Shown: positions 1 through 5,730 of the stretch, in pieces | How the letters are laid out: each line of letters starts with the position of its first letter | How positions within the stretch are numbered: position 1 is the stretch's first letter | Assembly (NCBI GenBank): GCA_049644345.1 | Contig: JBARRS010000042.1 | Span: 1-7,266 of the forward strand | Source: JBARRS01 sp049644345 | Lineage (GTDB): Bacteria > Actinomycetota > Thermoleophilia > Gaiellales > Gaiellaceae | Reading direction: 5' to 3' | DNA: 7,266 nucleotides | Notes under the pieces: model-generated | Database searches by the model: none | The model's input: the letters and a program-made list of their open reading frames with translations, nothing else | What the model was told of the DNA's origin: nothing | Position numbers and translations under genes: made by a program

Positions 1-1289
1 GTGTCGCACGAGGCGGCAAGCGCCGTCGGCAGCGTCATCGGCTGCGAGACGTTGGGGTCCCAGTTCTTGAACCACTGCTTCGCGATCCGGATCCGACCCG
101 TGCACGGCAGCGTGTCGTACGGCGTGATCACCCGCTCCTCGAGTGCCGCGAGCGCGGTCACCGGCTTGAAGGTCGAGCCGGCCGGATAGAGGCCCTGGGT
201 CGTTCGGTTCAGGCCCGGATAGTTGTCGTGTCTGGCGACGTTCGGGTTGAGCAGCGGCGCGAGCTTCGTCGGGTCGCCTCGCCCGGCGAAGACGCTCGGC
301 TTGTACGTCGGGTTCGAGGCCATCGCGAGCAGTGAGCCGTCGCGCGGGTCGAGCGCGACGATCGCGCCGCCGTCGGCTGCCCAGCAGCCGGTGCACCCGT
401 TCTGGTGGGCGAGCGCGATTCCGTAGCGCAGCGCGCGCTCGGCGGCCCGCTGCAGGTCGATGTCGAGCGTCAGCCTGAGGGTCTGGCCCGCCTGGTAGTT
501 CTGCTTGACCAAGAGCTGGCTGCGCGGCCGTCCGAGCGAGTCGACTCGCAGCTGGGCCACGCCGTCCTGGCCGCGGAGATAGGCATCGTACTGGCCCTCG
601 ACGCCACCTTCACCGATCTTCGCGCCCGGACCGTAGCCCTTGCTCCGCAGCTGCTTGAGCTGCGAGGGCGAGATCTCGCCGACGTAGCCGAGCAGCTGAG
701 CGGCGAGCGACTGGTACGGGTAGTGGCGCAGATATGCCTGGCCGATCCCGACCCCGGGGAACTGGTCCTGGCGCTCCTCGAGGTACTTGATCTGGTCCTC
801 GTGCGCCGATTCCTTCACCGTCACCGGGTCGACCGGGTCGCCCGCGCGCTTTCCGATCTCGGTCACGATCGCCGCGACCGGGACGTTGACGATCTTCGAG
901 AGCCGGCGAAGCTCGGCGCGACGCGCCCCGGCCGCCTTCGGCAGGTACGCCGGCCAGATCTGCACGGCGCTCCCGGGCACGTTGTCGACGAGGATGTTGC
1001 CGCTGCGGTCGACGATCGTTCCGCGCGCAGCCTCGACCGGGACTGTCCGCAGCTGGTTGTCGCGCGCTGCCTGCAGGTACTGCGGGCCCGAGAGGATCTG
1101 CAGCGACCAGAGCCGGAAGAAGAGGACGGCGAACGCCGCGAGCACGACCACCCCGAGCAGCGCGAGCCGGAACGCGACCTTCGGGCTCAGCTCGAACGGC
1201 TGCTCGAGGCCGGGTGTCGGCGGCAGGAACGGCCGTGGCATCCGCCCTGCCTTCACGCGGGGCCGCGCGCGAATACCGGTGCTAGCCAA
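1..1289 (-). CDS. mrdA: Penicillin-binding protein 2 (elongasome transpeptidase), 3' end beyond window
   Basis: Class B PBP that cross-links peptidoglycan outside the membrane during rod elongation, as partner of the RodA glycosyltransferase. My translation gives 429 residues from the TTG at 1289, or 413 from the ATG at 1241 (numbering below is from that ATG). Residues 22-50 form one signal-anchor TM segment. Residues 73-87 (RGTIVDRSGNILVDN) are the pedestal-domain motif. The catalytic SxxK is S356-T-F-K359 in YPAGSTFKPVT (Ser codon at 176-174). The last residues, S411-C-D413, begin the SxN/SxD motif; the KTG motif lies outside the window. The TTG start is preferred because a perfect GGAGGT lies 8 nt upstream of it and nothing comparable precedes the ATG; it overlaps the mreD stop by 8 nt. 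GTG at 1256 is a third option. Odd: a CxxC insertion (residues 281-288, NGCTGCWA) before the transpeptidase core. Family call is very secure; the exact start is not. Confidence 0.95.
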   Translation of the reverse strand, partial: MASTGIRARPRVKAGRMPRPFLPPTPGLEQPFELSPKVAFRLALLGVVVLAAFAVLFFRLWSLQILSGPQYLQAARDNQLRTVPVEAARGTIVDRSGNILVDNVPGSAVQIWPAYLPKAAGARRAELRRLSKIVNVPVAAIVTEIGKRAGDPVDPVTVKESAHEDQIKYLEERQDQFPGVGIGQAYLRHYPYQSLAAQLLGYVGEISPSQLKQLRSKGYGPGAKIGEGGVEGQYDAYLRGQDGVAQLRVDSLGRPRSQLLVKQNYQAGQTLRLTLDIDLQRAAERALRYGIALAHQNGCTGCWAADGGAIVALDPRDGSLLAMASNPTYKPSVFAGRGDPTKLAPLLNPNVARHDNYPGLNRTTQGLYPAGSTFKPVTALAALEERVITPYDTLPCTGRIRIAKQWFKNWDPNVSQPMTLPTALAASCD

Positions 1290-1803
1290 GCAGCTGTACC
1301 TCCGCGTGCTCCTCGCGCACGGGCGCGAGCAGCCGTCGGACGAGGGCGTAGACCGGCAGCGTCAGCAGCAGGTTGAAGAGCAGCTTCGCCGGCAGCGAGT
1401 CGACGAGGACGATCCGCGCCGAGGCGGGATCGCCGAGCATGTAATGGAGGAACAGCGCCCCGAACGCGTACAGCACCGTCACGACGGCGACCGAGAGGAA
1501 CGGCGCATGCGCCCGGTCACGTCCGGTCGTCTCGCCGTAGCGCCCGATCCAGTACCCCGCCAGCGTCAGCAGGAGCGAGGTGACGCCGAGAGTCTGGAGG
1601 TTCGCGGTATCGACGATCAGGCCGGCAGCGAACCCGGCCACGGCGCCGACGATCGAGCCGCGCAGGAGCGCGACGCCGACGAGCGTTACGAGCACGAGAT
1701 CCGGCGTTCCGCCGAGGAGGTCGACCGAGGAGAGAAGCGTCACCTGGACGATCGCGGCGAAAAAGACGAGCGCCGCCGCCTTCGCGGTGTCCGCGGCGCT
1801 CAC
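1282..1803 (-). CDS. mreD: Rod shape-determining membrane protein MreD
   Basis: Integral membrane subunit of the elongasome that bridges MreC, MreB and the PBP2/RodA synthase. It has 173 residues, normal for MreD, almost all in hydrophobic segments: about 10-26, 33-48, 50-66, 71-88, 102-122 and 138-158. The stretch around 32-65 (GGTPDLVLVTLVGVALLRG, then a Gly/Ala-rich segment ending GLIVD) is the most recognisable MreD signature: PDL, then an LRG turn, then a GL-x-x-D end. The start is GTG in a 4-nt GTGA overlap with the mreC stop, so translation is probably coupled; no separate ribosome site is visible. The end overlaps the proposed mrdA start by 8 nt. MreD sequences diverge widely, so the call rests on hydropathy, the PDL/LRG pattern and its position between mreC and mrdA. 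Confidence 0.93.
   Translation of the reverse strand: MSAADTAKAAALVFFAAIVQVTLLSSVDLLGGTPDLVLVTLVGVALLRGSIVGAVAGFAAGLIVDTANLQTLGVTSLLLTLAGYWIGRYGETTGRDRAHAPFLSVAVVTVLYAFGALFLHYMLGDPASARIVLVDSLPAKLLFNLLLTLPVYALVRRLLAPVREEHAEVQLLG
1298..1303 (-). promoter_or_regulatory. Strong Shine-Dalgarno GGAGGT for mrdA
   Basis: On the minus strand GGAGGT is followed by an 8-nt spacer and then TTG at 1289-1287. It lies inside the last codons of mreD (around AEV in the tail EHAEVQLLG). This is the best ribosome-binding site seen in the window, and it favours the TTG start of mrdA over the ATG at 1241, which would be more than 50 nt away. Confidence 0.6.
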
Positions 1804-2741
1804 GGCCGGCCCGGCTTGATCGGGACGAGCACGAGCACGGAATCCAGGGTCGAGAAGTTGACGAACGGCTGGACCTGGATCTGCTTGTAGAGGTCGACGT
1901 CGCTCTGTCCGACACTGACGACCTTGCCGATCGGAATGTTCTTCGGATAGAGCGAGCTGAGCTTGCCCGCGCGCCAGCCCGCGGTGACGATCGTGTCGCC
2001 TCTGTTCACGACGAGGTCCTTCGTGACGCGGTTGAGCGTGAGCTTGCCGTTGCCCCCCTGAGCGTGCTGGACGATTCCCGGCGCTGCGGAGGCCGCGTCC
2101 CTCGCCGAGACGGCGCTCGTCTCGTCCGTCAGCAGCGTGACCGCCGCGGCGTGGCCCGCGACCAGCGTGACGACTCCGGCGAGCCCATCTTGCGTCACGA
2201 CGGGATCGCCCTGGCGAATTCCGCTGCTCGTGCCGGCGGCGACGACGATCTGCTGGCCGAAGTTGATGTCGGGCCGAGAGGTCACGTCTGCGGCCACGAA
2301 GCGATAGCCCTTCGGGAACGTCGGCCCTCGCACGTAGTGGAGCTTCGCCATGAGCTCTGTGTTTTGCTGCGCGGCGGTGTTGTTCTGGATCAGCTGCTGG
2401 CGCGCCGCGTCGAGCTCGCTTCGCAGACGCCTGTTCTCGGACTTTGCGTGCACGAGGCCGCTCGTGTAGGAGTACGCGTCGCGGAAAGGCCGCGCGACCC
2501 GGTTGGCCGCCACCTCGAACGGGTAGAGCACGGTGGAGCCGGCGCTCTGGACGCGGTGGAGCGCGCCGCCGGCGGACTCGCGGAAGTAGATCGTGATCAG
2601 GACGATCGAGAGCAGGACGAGCCCACCCGCGACCAGGCGGCGCCGCAGGGCGTTTGCGCTGCGGAAGGAGTAGGACCCCGGGCGGGTGCGCGGAACGGCC
2701 GCACCCAGGACCGCTGTGCGTGCGGTTCTCTGACGAGGCAC
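1800..2741 (-). CDS. mreC: Rod shape-determining protein MreC
   Basis: Bitopic membrane protein whose extracytoplasmic part binds and activates PBP2 and links it to MreD and MreB. 313 residues: a basic cytoplasmic N-terminus (1-35), one TM helix (about 36-54), a coiled coil (about 97-136, rich in Glu, Arg, Gln and Leu) and the two-lobed beta domain (about 145-308). Typical MreC landmarks are DVTSRPDINFGQQIVV (152-167), IRQGDPVVTQDGLAGVV (175-191) and YPKNIPIGKVVSV (265-277). The start is GTG: the reading frame is closed by TAA 18 nt upstream and no other accepted start lies between. Only a weak AGAG precedes it, and a possible -10 element ends 12 nt upstream, so the mRNA could be nearly leaderless. 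The 3' end overlaps mreD by 4 nt. Unlike the other junctions, a 202-nt gap with a repeat separates it from mreB. Confidence 0.96.
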   Translation of the reverse strand: MPRQRTARTAVLGAAVPRTRPGSYSFRSANALRRRLVAGGLVLLSIVLITIYFRESAGGALHRVQSAGSTVLYPFEVAANRVARPFRDAYSYTSGLVHAKSENRRLRSELDAARQQLIQNNTAAQQNTELMAKLHYVRGPTFPKGYRFVAADVTSRPDINFGQQIVVAAGTSSGIRQGDPVVTQDGLAGVVTLVAGHAAAVTLLTDETSAVSARDAASAAPGIVQHAQGGNGKLTLNRVTKDLVVNRGDTIVTAGWRAGKLSSLYPKNIPIGKVVSVGQSDVDLYKQIQVQPFVNFSTLDSVLVLVPIKPGRP

Positions 2742-2753
2742 GAGCAGCGCTCT

Positions 2754-2759
2754 AGTTTA
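2754..2759 (-). promoter_or_regulatory. Possible -10 element upstream of mreC
   Basis: TAAACT on the minus strand fits the TANNNT pattern of SigA-type -10 boxes and sits in one of the few A/T-rich spots of this gap. It ends 12 nt before the mreC GTG, which would place initiation about 6 nt from the start codon. No good -35 is present: at 17-nt spacing the hexamer is TCACCG. Its TAA is also the in-frame stop before mreC, so the match may be chance. Confidence 0.3.
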
Positions 2760-2766
2760 GGGAAGT

Positions 2767-2789
2767 CCCCGGCTCGCGGTGAGCCAGGG
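2767..2789 (-). other. Small GC hairpin between the repeat and mreC
   Basis: Inverted repeat GGCTC / GAGCC (2771-2775 with 2781-2785) with a 5-nt loop, extendable by CCC/GGG across one mismatch. There is no T-run after it in the minus-strand direction, so it does not look like a standard intrinsic terminator. It sits between the 63-bp repeat array and the possible mreC -10 box. Confidence 0.35.
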
Positions 2790-2799
2790 CGTTAGACCA

Positions 2800-2947
2800 C
2801 GCCACCGAGTCGGCGCCTTAGATGGCCGTGCCGGCAAAGCCGCCACGGCCTCTTCTGGCCGGCGCCGCCGAGTCGGCGCCTTAGACGGCCGTGCCGGCAA
2901 AGCCGCCACGGCCTCTTCTGGCCGGCGCCGCCGAGTCGGCGCCTTAG
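2800..2947 (-). repeat. 63-bp tandem repeat starting at the mreB stop codon, about 2.3 copies
   Basis: Exact period 63. Read on the minus strand, one unit runs 2946-2884, the next 2883-2821, and a partial degenerate one 2820 to about 2800. The two full units differ at one position (2823 versus 2886). Each begins TAAGGCGCCGACTCGG, and the first TAA is the mreB stop codon, so the stop is part of the repeated unit. The partial copy has C-to-T changes (minus strand) that weaken its first hairpin. Further on, 2798-2788 reads GGTCTAACGCC, resembling a decayed unit boundary (GTCTAAGGCGCC). Together with the flanks this fills the 202-nt mreB-mreC gap; I see no gene in it. Confidence 0.92.
2824..2943 (-). 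other. Paired GC-rich hairpins in each repeat unit
   Basis: Each 63-nt unit can fold into two stems on the transcript. Hairpin A (2943-2924 and 2880-2861) pairs GGCGCCG with CGGCGCC around ACTCGG, 7 G-C pairs. Hairpin B (2913-2887 and 2850-2824) pairs GGCCGTG with CACGGCC, then after one G-G mismatch CGGC with GCCG around a TTT loop. The purine-rich AGAAGA links them within GGCC-AGAAGA-GGCC, which could pair alternatively. No T-tract follows, so Rho-independent termination is not supported. An mRNA-stabilising, processing or partial-attenuation role between mreB and mreC is plausible. Confidence 0.6.
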
Positions 2948-3987
2948 CCGCGCCCGTTCCTCTTCGCCTTCGCGCTGCGGTGGATCGCCTCGAACTCCTC
3001 GAGGCTGCGGCCGGACCCGACCGCCACGCACGTCAGCGGCGACTCGGCGAGATGGACGGGCATCTGCGTCTCGTGGCGGAGGCGCTCGTCGAGGTGATGG
3101 AGGAGGGCACCGCCGCCGGCGAGGACGATCCCGCGGTCCATGATGTCGGCGGCCAGCTCGGGGGGCGTCTTGTCGAGCGTCGACTTGATCGCGTCGAGGA
3201 TCTGCGCGACCGGCCCGTCCAGGGCGCGCCGCACCTCCTCGGAGGAGAGGATGATCGTCTTCGGCAGGCCTGTGAGCATGTCCCGGCCTCTGACCTCGGC
3301 CTGCACCTCGTCGCGAAGGTCGAAGGCAGAGCCGATCTCGAGCTTGATCTCCTCGGCGGTCTGTTGCCCCACTAGCAGCTTGTACTCGCTCTTGATGTGG
3401 CTGATGATCGCCTCGTCCATCTCGTCGCCGCCGACCCGCATGCTCTGCGAGACGACGATCCCGCCGAGCGAGATGACGGCGACCTCGGTCGTACCCCCGC
3501 CGATGTCGACGATCATGTTCCCCGTCGGCTCCGAGACCGGGAGCCCCGCCCCGATCGCCGCAGCCATCGGCTCCTCGATCAGATAGGCCTGTCGAGCACC
3601 CGCGCTGAGCGTTGCCTCCTCGACGGCGCGCTTCTCGACGCCGGTGACGCCGCTCGGGACGCAGACGACCACGCGTGGATGCGCGAACCGGTGCTGGTGG
3701 ACCTTCTGGATGAAGTGGCGGAGCATCTGCTCCGTGACGTCGAAGTCGGCGATCACACCGTCTTTCAGCGGGCGGATCGCCTGGATCGTGCCGGGTGTGC
3801 GGCCGAGCATCCGCTTTGCCTCCACACCGACCGCGTGCACCTCGCTCGTACGCGAGTCGATCGCGACGACCGAAGGCTCGCTGAGGACGATGCCGCGACC
3901 GCGGACGTACACGAGTGTGTTCGCGGTGCCGAGGTCGACGGCCATGTCGCGGCCGCCGAAGCCGTTCATGTAGCTGAAGAGCCCCAT
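2944..3987 (-). CDS. mreB: Rod shape-determining protein MreB (bacterial actin)
   Basis: ATP-binding actin homologue that forms membrane-attached filaments orienting lateral wall synthesis. 347 residues, the normal MreB length. Phosphate-1 loop DLGTANT (18-24), conserved GIVLSEPSVVA (32-42), RPLKDGVIADF (72-82), CVPSGVTGVEKRA (109-121), EEPMAAAIGAG (138-148), phosphate-2 loop DIGGGTTEV (161-169), GGDEMD (186-191) and adenosine-motif VLAGGGALL (288-296) are all intact. The N-terminus MGLFSYMNGFGG could be an amphipathic membrane-binding segment, which supports the ATG at 3987 over Met7 or Met15. No clear Shine-Dalgarno is seen; the maf stop is 24 nt upstream, so read-through translation from maf may help. 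The TAA stop is the first base triplet of the 63-bp tandem repeat, which would extend the protein in frame if the stop were suppressed. Confidence 0.98.
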   Translation of the reverse strand: MGLFSYMNGFGGRDMAVDLGTANTLVYVRGRGIVLSEPSVVAIDSRTSEVHAVGVEAKRMLGRTPGTIQAIRPLKDGVIADFDVTEQMLRHFIQKVHQHRFAHPRVVVCVPSGVTGVEKRAVEEATLSAGARQAYLIEEPMAAAIGAGLPVSEPTGNMIVDIGGGTTEVAVISLGGIVVSQSMRVGGDEMDEAIISHIKSEYKLLVGQQTAEEIKLEIGSAFDLRDEVQAEVRGRDMLTGLPKTIILSSEEVRRALDGPVAQILDAIKSTLDKTPPELAADIMDRGIVLAGGGALLHHLDERLRHETQMPVHLAESPLTCVAVGSGRSLEEFEAIHRSAKAKRNGRG

Positions 3988-4011
3988 AGCCCGGACGAGG
4001 GAGTCTAGCGG

Positions 4012-4596
4012 CTATCCGAATCCGTACATACCGGCAAAACGGCTTGCGAGCAGGGAAACGAGCAGCGACCCGGGCAGGCCGACGACGTTCAGGTAGTCGC
4101 CCTCGATCCGCTCGACGAGCGTGGCGCCGAGTCCCTGGATCGCGTAGCTGCCGGCGCGCCCTCCCCACTCACCGCTCGCGACGTAGTCGGCAACCTCGCG
4201 TGGGGTCAGACCCCTGAACGAAACGCGCGTGACTTCGTGACGCAACTCCTCCCAACCCGGGGTCAGAAGGGACAGGCCAGAGACGACCTCGTGCGTGTTT
4301 CCGGACAGGTCCTCGAGCATTGAGGCCGCCTCCGCTGCGGTGGCCGGTTTCCCATAGATCCGGCCGTCGAGGACGACGGCCGTGTCCACGCCGAGCACGG
4401 GGCGTTCGCCCGCGACCGCGGCGACGGAGAGCGCCTTCCCGTGGGCATGTTGTTCCACAATTGTTTTCGGGTCTGACCCCGTTGAGGGCGCTTCGTCGTA
4501 CTGCGGCGCCACGACCTCGAAGGGGATCCGCAGCTGCTCGAGGATCGCGCGGCGCTGGGGCGAGGTCGAGGCGAGCACGATCGGCGGGGTGCTCAC
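4012..4596 (-). CDS. maf: Maf-family nucleoside triphosphate pyrophosphatase
   Basis: Hydrolyses non-canonical or modified NTPs to the monophosphate and pyrophosphate, keeping them out of nucleic acids; in several bacteria Maf overproduction also affects septation. 194 residues, typical for the family. Motifs: LASTSPQRR (8-16, the S-x-SPRR signature with one substitution, Gln for the usual first Arg), VLGVDTAVVLDGRIYGKP (67-84, catalytic Asp71, Lys83), SGNTHEVVSGL (98-108), AGSYAIQGLGA (148-158) and NVVGLPGSLL (170-179). These cover the whole Maf fold; I cannot tell from sequence alone whether it prefers dTTP/UTP or m7GTP. The GTG at 4596 is chosen because the signature begins seven residues later and no plausible start precedes it; GAGAAG lies 7 nt upstream. 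It sits 25 nt after ndk and 24 nt before mreB. Odd: GGGGTCAGA occurs three times inside it. Confidence 0.95.
   Translation of the reverse strand: MSTPPIVLASTSPQRRAILEQLRIPFEVVAPQYDEAPSTGSDPKTIVEQHAHGKALSVAAVAGERPVLGVDTAVVLDGRIYGKPATAAEAASMLEDLSGNTHEVVSGLSLLTPGWEELRHEVTRVSFRGLTPREVADYVASGEWGGRAGSYAIQGLGATLVERIEGDYLNVVGLPGSLLVSLLASRFAGMYGFG
4202..4214. repeat. Palindrome GGGGTCAGACCCC inside maf
   Basis: A perfect 6-bp inverted repeat around one A, within the codons for GLTP of Maf. GGGGTCAGA recurs on the plus strand at 4259-4267 and, as GGGGTCAGACCC on the minus strand, at 4480-4469, giving three copies in about 280 bp. From memory this palindrome is frequent in many bacterial genomes, sometimes near REP-like elements. 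Here all copies are in coding sequence and no transposase is nearby, so chance or codon usage may explain it. Confidence 0.5.
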
Positions 4597-4621
4597 CCGA
4601 GCGCTTCTCGTATCCGCTCGG

Positions 4622-5038
4622 TCAGGAGACGCCGTCGGGGAACCAAAGCTCGATCTCGCGCTCGGCGGACTCTCCCGAGTCCGAGCCGTGGACGAGGTTG
4701 TCCGGCATCGCCAGCGCGAGGTCGCCCCGGATCGTGCCCGGCGCCGCGTCGGCCGGGTTCGTCGCGCCGATCGTCGTCCGCACCACGGAGACCGCCGCCT
4801 CGCCCTCGAAGACGAGCGCGAGCGTCGGGCCCGAAGTGATGAACTCGACCAGCTCGCCGTAGAACGGCTTCTCAGAATGCTCCGCGTAGTGTTGCTCCGC
4901 GAGCTCCCGGTCGACGCGAACGAGCCTTGACGCACGGACTGCCAGGCCCCGCTGCTCGAACCGGCCGAGGATCTCCCCGGCCAGCTGCCGCTCGATCGCG
5001 TCCGGCTTGATCAGGACCAGCGTGCGCTCGACGGCCAA
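4622..5038 (-). CDS. ndk: Nucleoside diphosphate kinase
   Basis: Cytosolic enzyme moving the gamma phosphate from ATP to NDPs through a phosphohistidine, balancing NTP and dNTP pools. 138 residues, the standard bacterial length. All catalytic residues are in place: Lys11 (LIKPD), Tyr51, Phe59, Arg87, Thr93, Arg104, Asn114 and the nucleophile His117 in NLVHGSDS, followed by ESAEREI and the C-terminal LWF. The start is TTG at 5038, giving (M)AVERTLVLIKPDA, the normal N-terminus; no ATG or GTG lies in frame nearby, and only a weak GCGGCGG precedes it. It starts 12 nt after the zinc-ribbon gene stop and ends 25 nt before maf, so it is probably co-transcribed. Position after folC and before mreB is conserved in Actinobacteria. 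Confidence 0.98.
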   Translation of the reverse strand: MAVERTLVLIKPDAIERQLAGEILGRFEQRGLAVRASRLVRVDRELAEQHYAEHSEKPFYGELVEFITSGPTLALVFEGEAAVSVVRTTIGATNPADAAPGTIRGDLALAMPDNLVHGSDSGESAEREIELWFPDGVS

Positions 5039-5050
5039 GGCCGCCGCAGT

Positions 5051-5620
5051 CTACTCAGCCCGTCGCCTCTCCCTGCGCGGCGGCTCGAGCACCGGAGCGC
5101 GCCCGATCTCAGTGCGGCCGAGCTCGAGCGACGCGGGCGTATCGATCGGCGTCTCGCAGTAGGGGCAGACCTGCCAGAGCGCCTCCAGCGGCGCATTGCA
5201 CTTCCTGCACGATTGCTTCAGCTTCGTCGTGCAGACAGGGCACAACAGGTAGGTCGGCTCGACGGCGGCGCGGCAGACAGGACAATGGAGGTCGCGCCTG
5301 GCGAGCCGGTCCTCCATCGCCTTGATCTCGAGCTCGCGCTCGTGGACGTCCTCGAGATACTCGGGCGGGCGCAGGAGCATGTACACGAGCGCCCCGAGAA
5401 ACGGCGGAACGAGCCCGAGCAGGGTGGCCATCCCGACGAGCCACGGATCGTCGACCCGGCGCCGAGCATCCTTGAACACCCAAGTGGCGACCGCGAGCCA
5501 GAAGACGACGACGAAGAAGAGCAGCAGGTTGCGGACGACGAACCAGGTTCCGGAGTGGAAGAAGTCCCCGAGCCCGTAGCTTCCGTTTGCCGCGATCAAC
5601 ACGTCCGTCCCTCCGGTCAT
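5051..5620 (-). CDS. Two-TM membrane protein with C-terminal double zinc ribbon
   Basis: 189 residues of unknown function. Two strong TM segments (about 27-49 and 61-83) are joined by a short charged loop (FKDARRRVDDPW). Then comes an acidic/basic, probably helical linker (86-110, RPPEYLEDVHERELEIKAMED). Two zinc ribbons follow: C113-PV-C116 with C127-PV-C130, and C138-RK-C141 with C152-PY-C155, both with 10-residue spacing, and a basic proline-rich tail. All eight Cys are present, so two zinc ions are likely; by the reducing-cytosol argument the ribbons should be cytoplasmic. The ATG overlaps the stop of the upstream miniprotein (ATGA) and has no Shine-Dalgarno of its own, so translation is probably coupled. 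It occupies the slot between folC and ndk where many Actinobacteria have a DUF4233 membrane protein. Possible roles (scaffold, RNA or protein binding at the membrane) are guesses. Confidence 0.88.
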   Translation of the reverse strand: MTGGTDVLIAANGSYGLGDFFHSGTWFVVRNLLLFFVVVFWLAVATWVFKDARRRVDDPWLVGMATLLGLVPPFLGALVYMLLRPPEYLEDVHERELEIKAMEDRLARRDLHCPVCRAAVEPTYLLCPVCTTKLKQSCRKCNAPLEALWQVCPYCETPIDTPASLELGRTEIGRAPVLEPPRRERRRAE

Positions 5621-5730
5621 AGGAGGAGCTTCCCGACGAGATAGCCGACGGCAAACGCGATTCCGACGATCGTTGCAACGACGACGCCGGCGACCGCGAA
5701 GACGCTCAGCCTCTCGCCAAGCTGCCCCAT
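5617..5730 (-). CDS. 37-residue single-pass membrane miniprotein
   Basis: Translation gives MGQLGERLSV, then a hydrophobic helix (about residues 10-32, Val/Ala/Ile/Gly-rich), and ends GKLLL. Support for a real gene: AGAAGG stands 6 nt before the ATG, the product is a clean TM helix with a short polar N-terminus, and its stop overlaps the next gene by ATGA. The ATG lies 25 nt inside the folC tail. I do not recognise the family. It may be a small partner of the zinc-ribbon membrane protein encoded immediately after, or a leader peptide whose translation delivers ribosomes to that gene. The longer open frame extending upstream to 6075 is a folC shadow. Confidence 0.72.
   Translation of the reverse strand: MGQLGERLSVFAVAGVVVATIVGIAFAVGYLVGKLLL

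Noticed and set aside
405..1890. Long plus-strand open frames (405-1376 and 787-1890) opposite mrdA, mreD and mreC
   Set aside because: Arg/Pro/Asp-rich low-complexity translations with no recognisable motif, lying exactly antisense to clear genes. This is expected at very high G+C, where stops are rare on the opposite strand.
2824..2943. Rho-independent terminator after mreB
   Set aside because: The hairpins are strong but no T-run follows any of them in the minus-strand direction. Attenuation by structure alone or by Rho remains possible but is not shown.
2800..2947. CRISPR array
   Set aside because: The units are contiguous with no variable spacers, only about 2.3 copies, and no cas genes are present.
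2779..3375. Plus-strand ORF with a 21-residue repeat (VGALDGRAG...)
   Set aside because: The peptide repeat is just the 63-bp DNA repeat read through; the rest is antisense to mreB. All frames are open over the repeat, so openness is not evidence of coding.
2792..4168. Minus-strand 458-codon frame over mreB
   Set aside because: Out of frame with MreB and extremely Arg-rich. MreB in the other frame has every actin-fold motif.
4597..4935. Extended maf N-terminus (frame open to 4935)
   Set aside because: The extra stretch is Ser/Arg-rich and overlaps ndk, which is certain. The Maf signature starts seven residues after the GTG at 4596.
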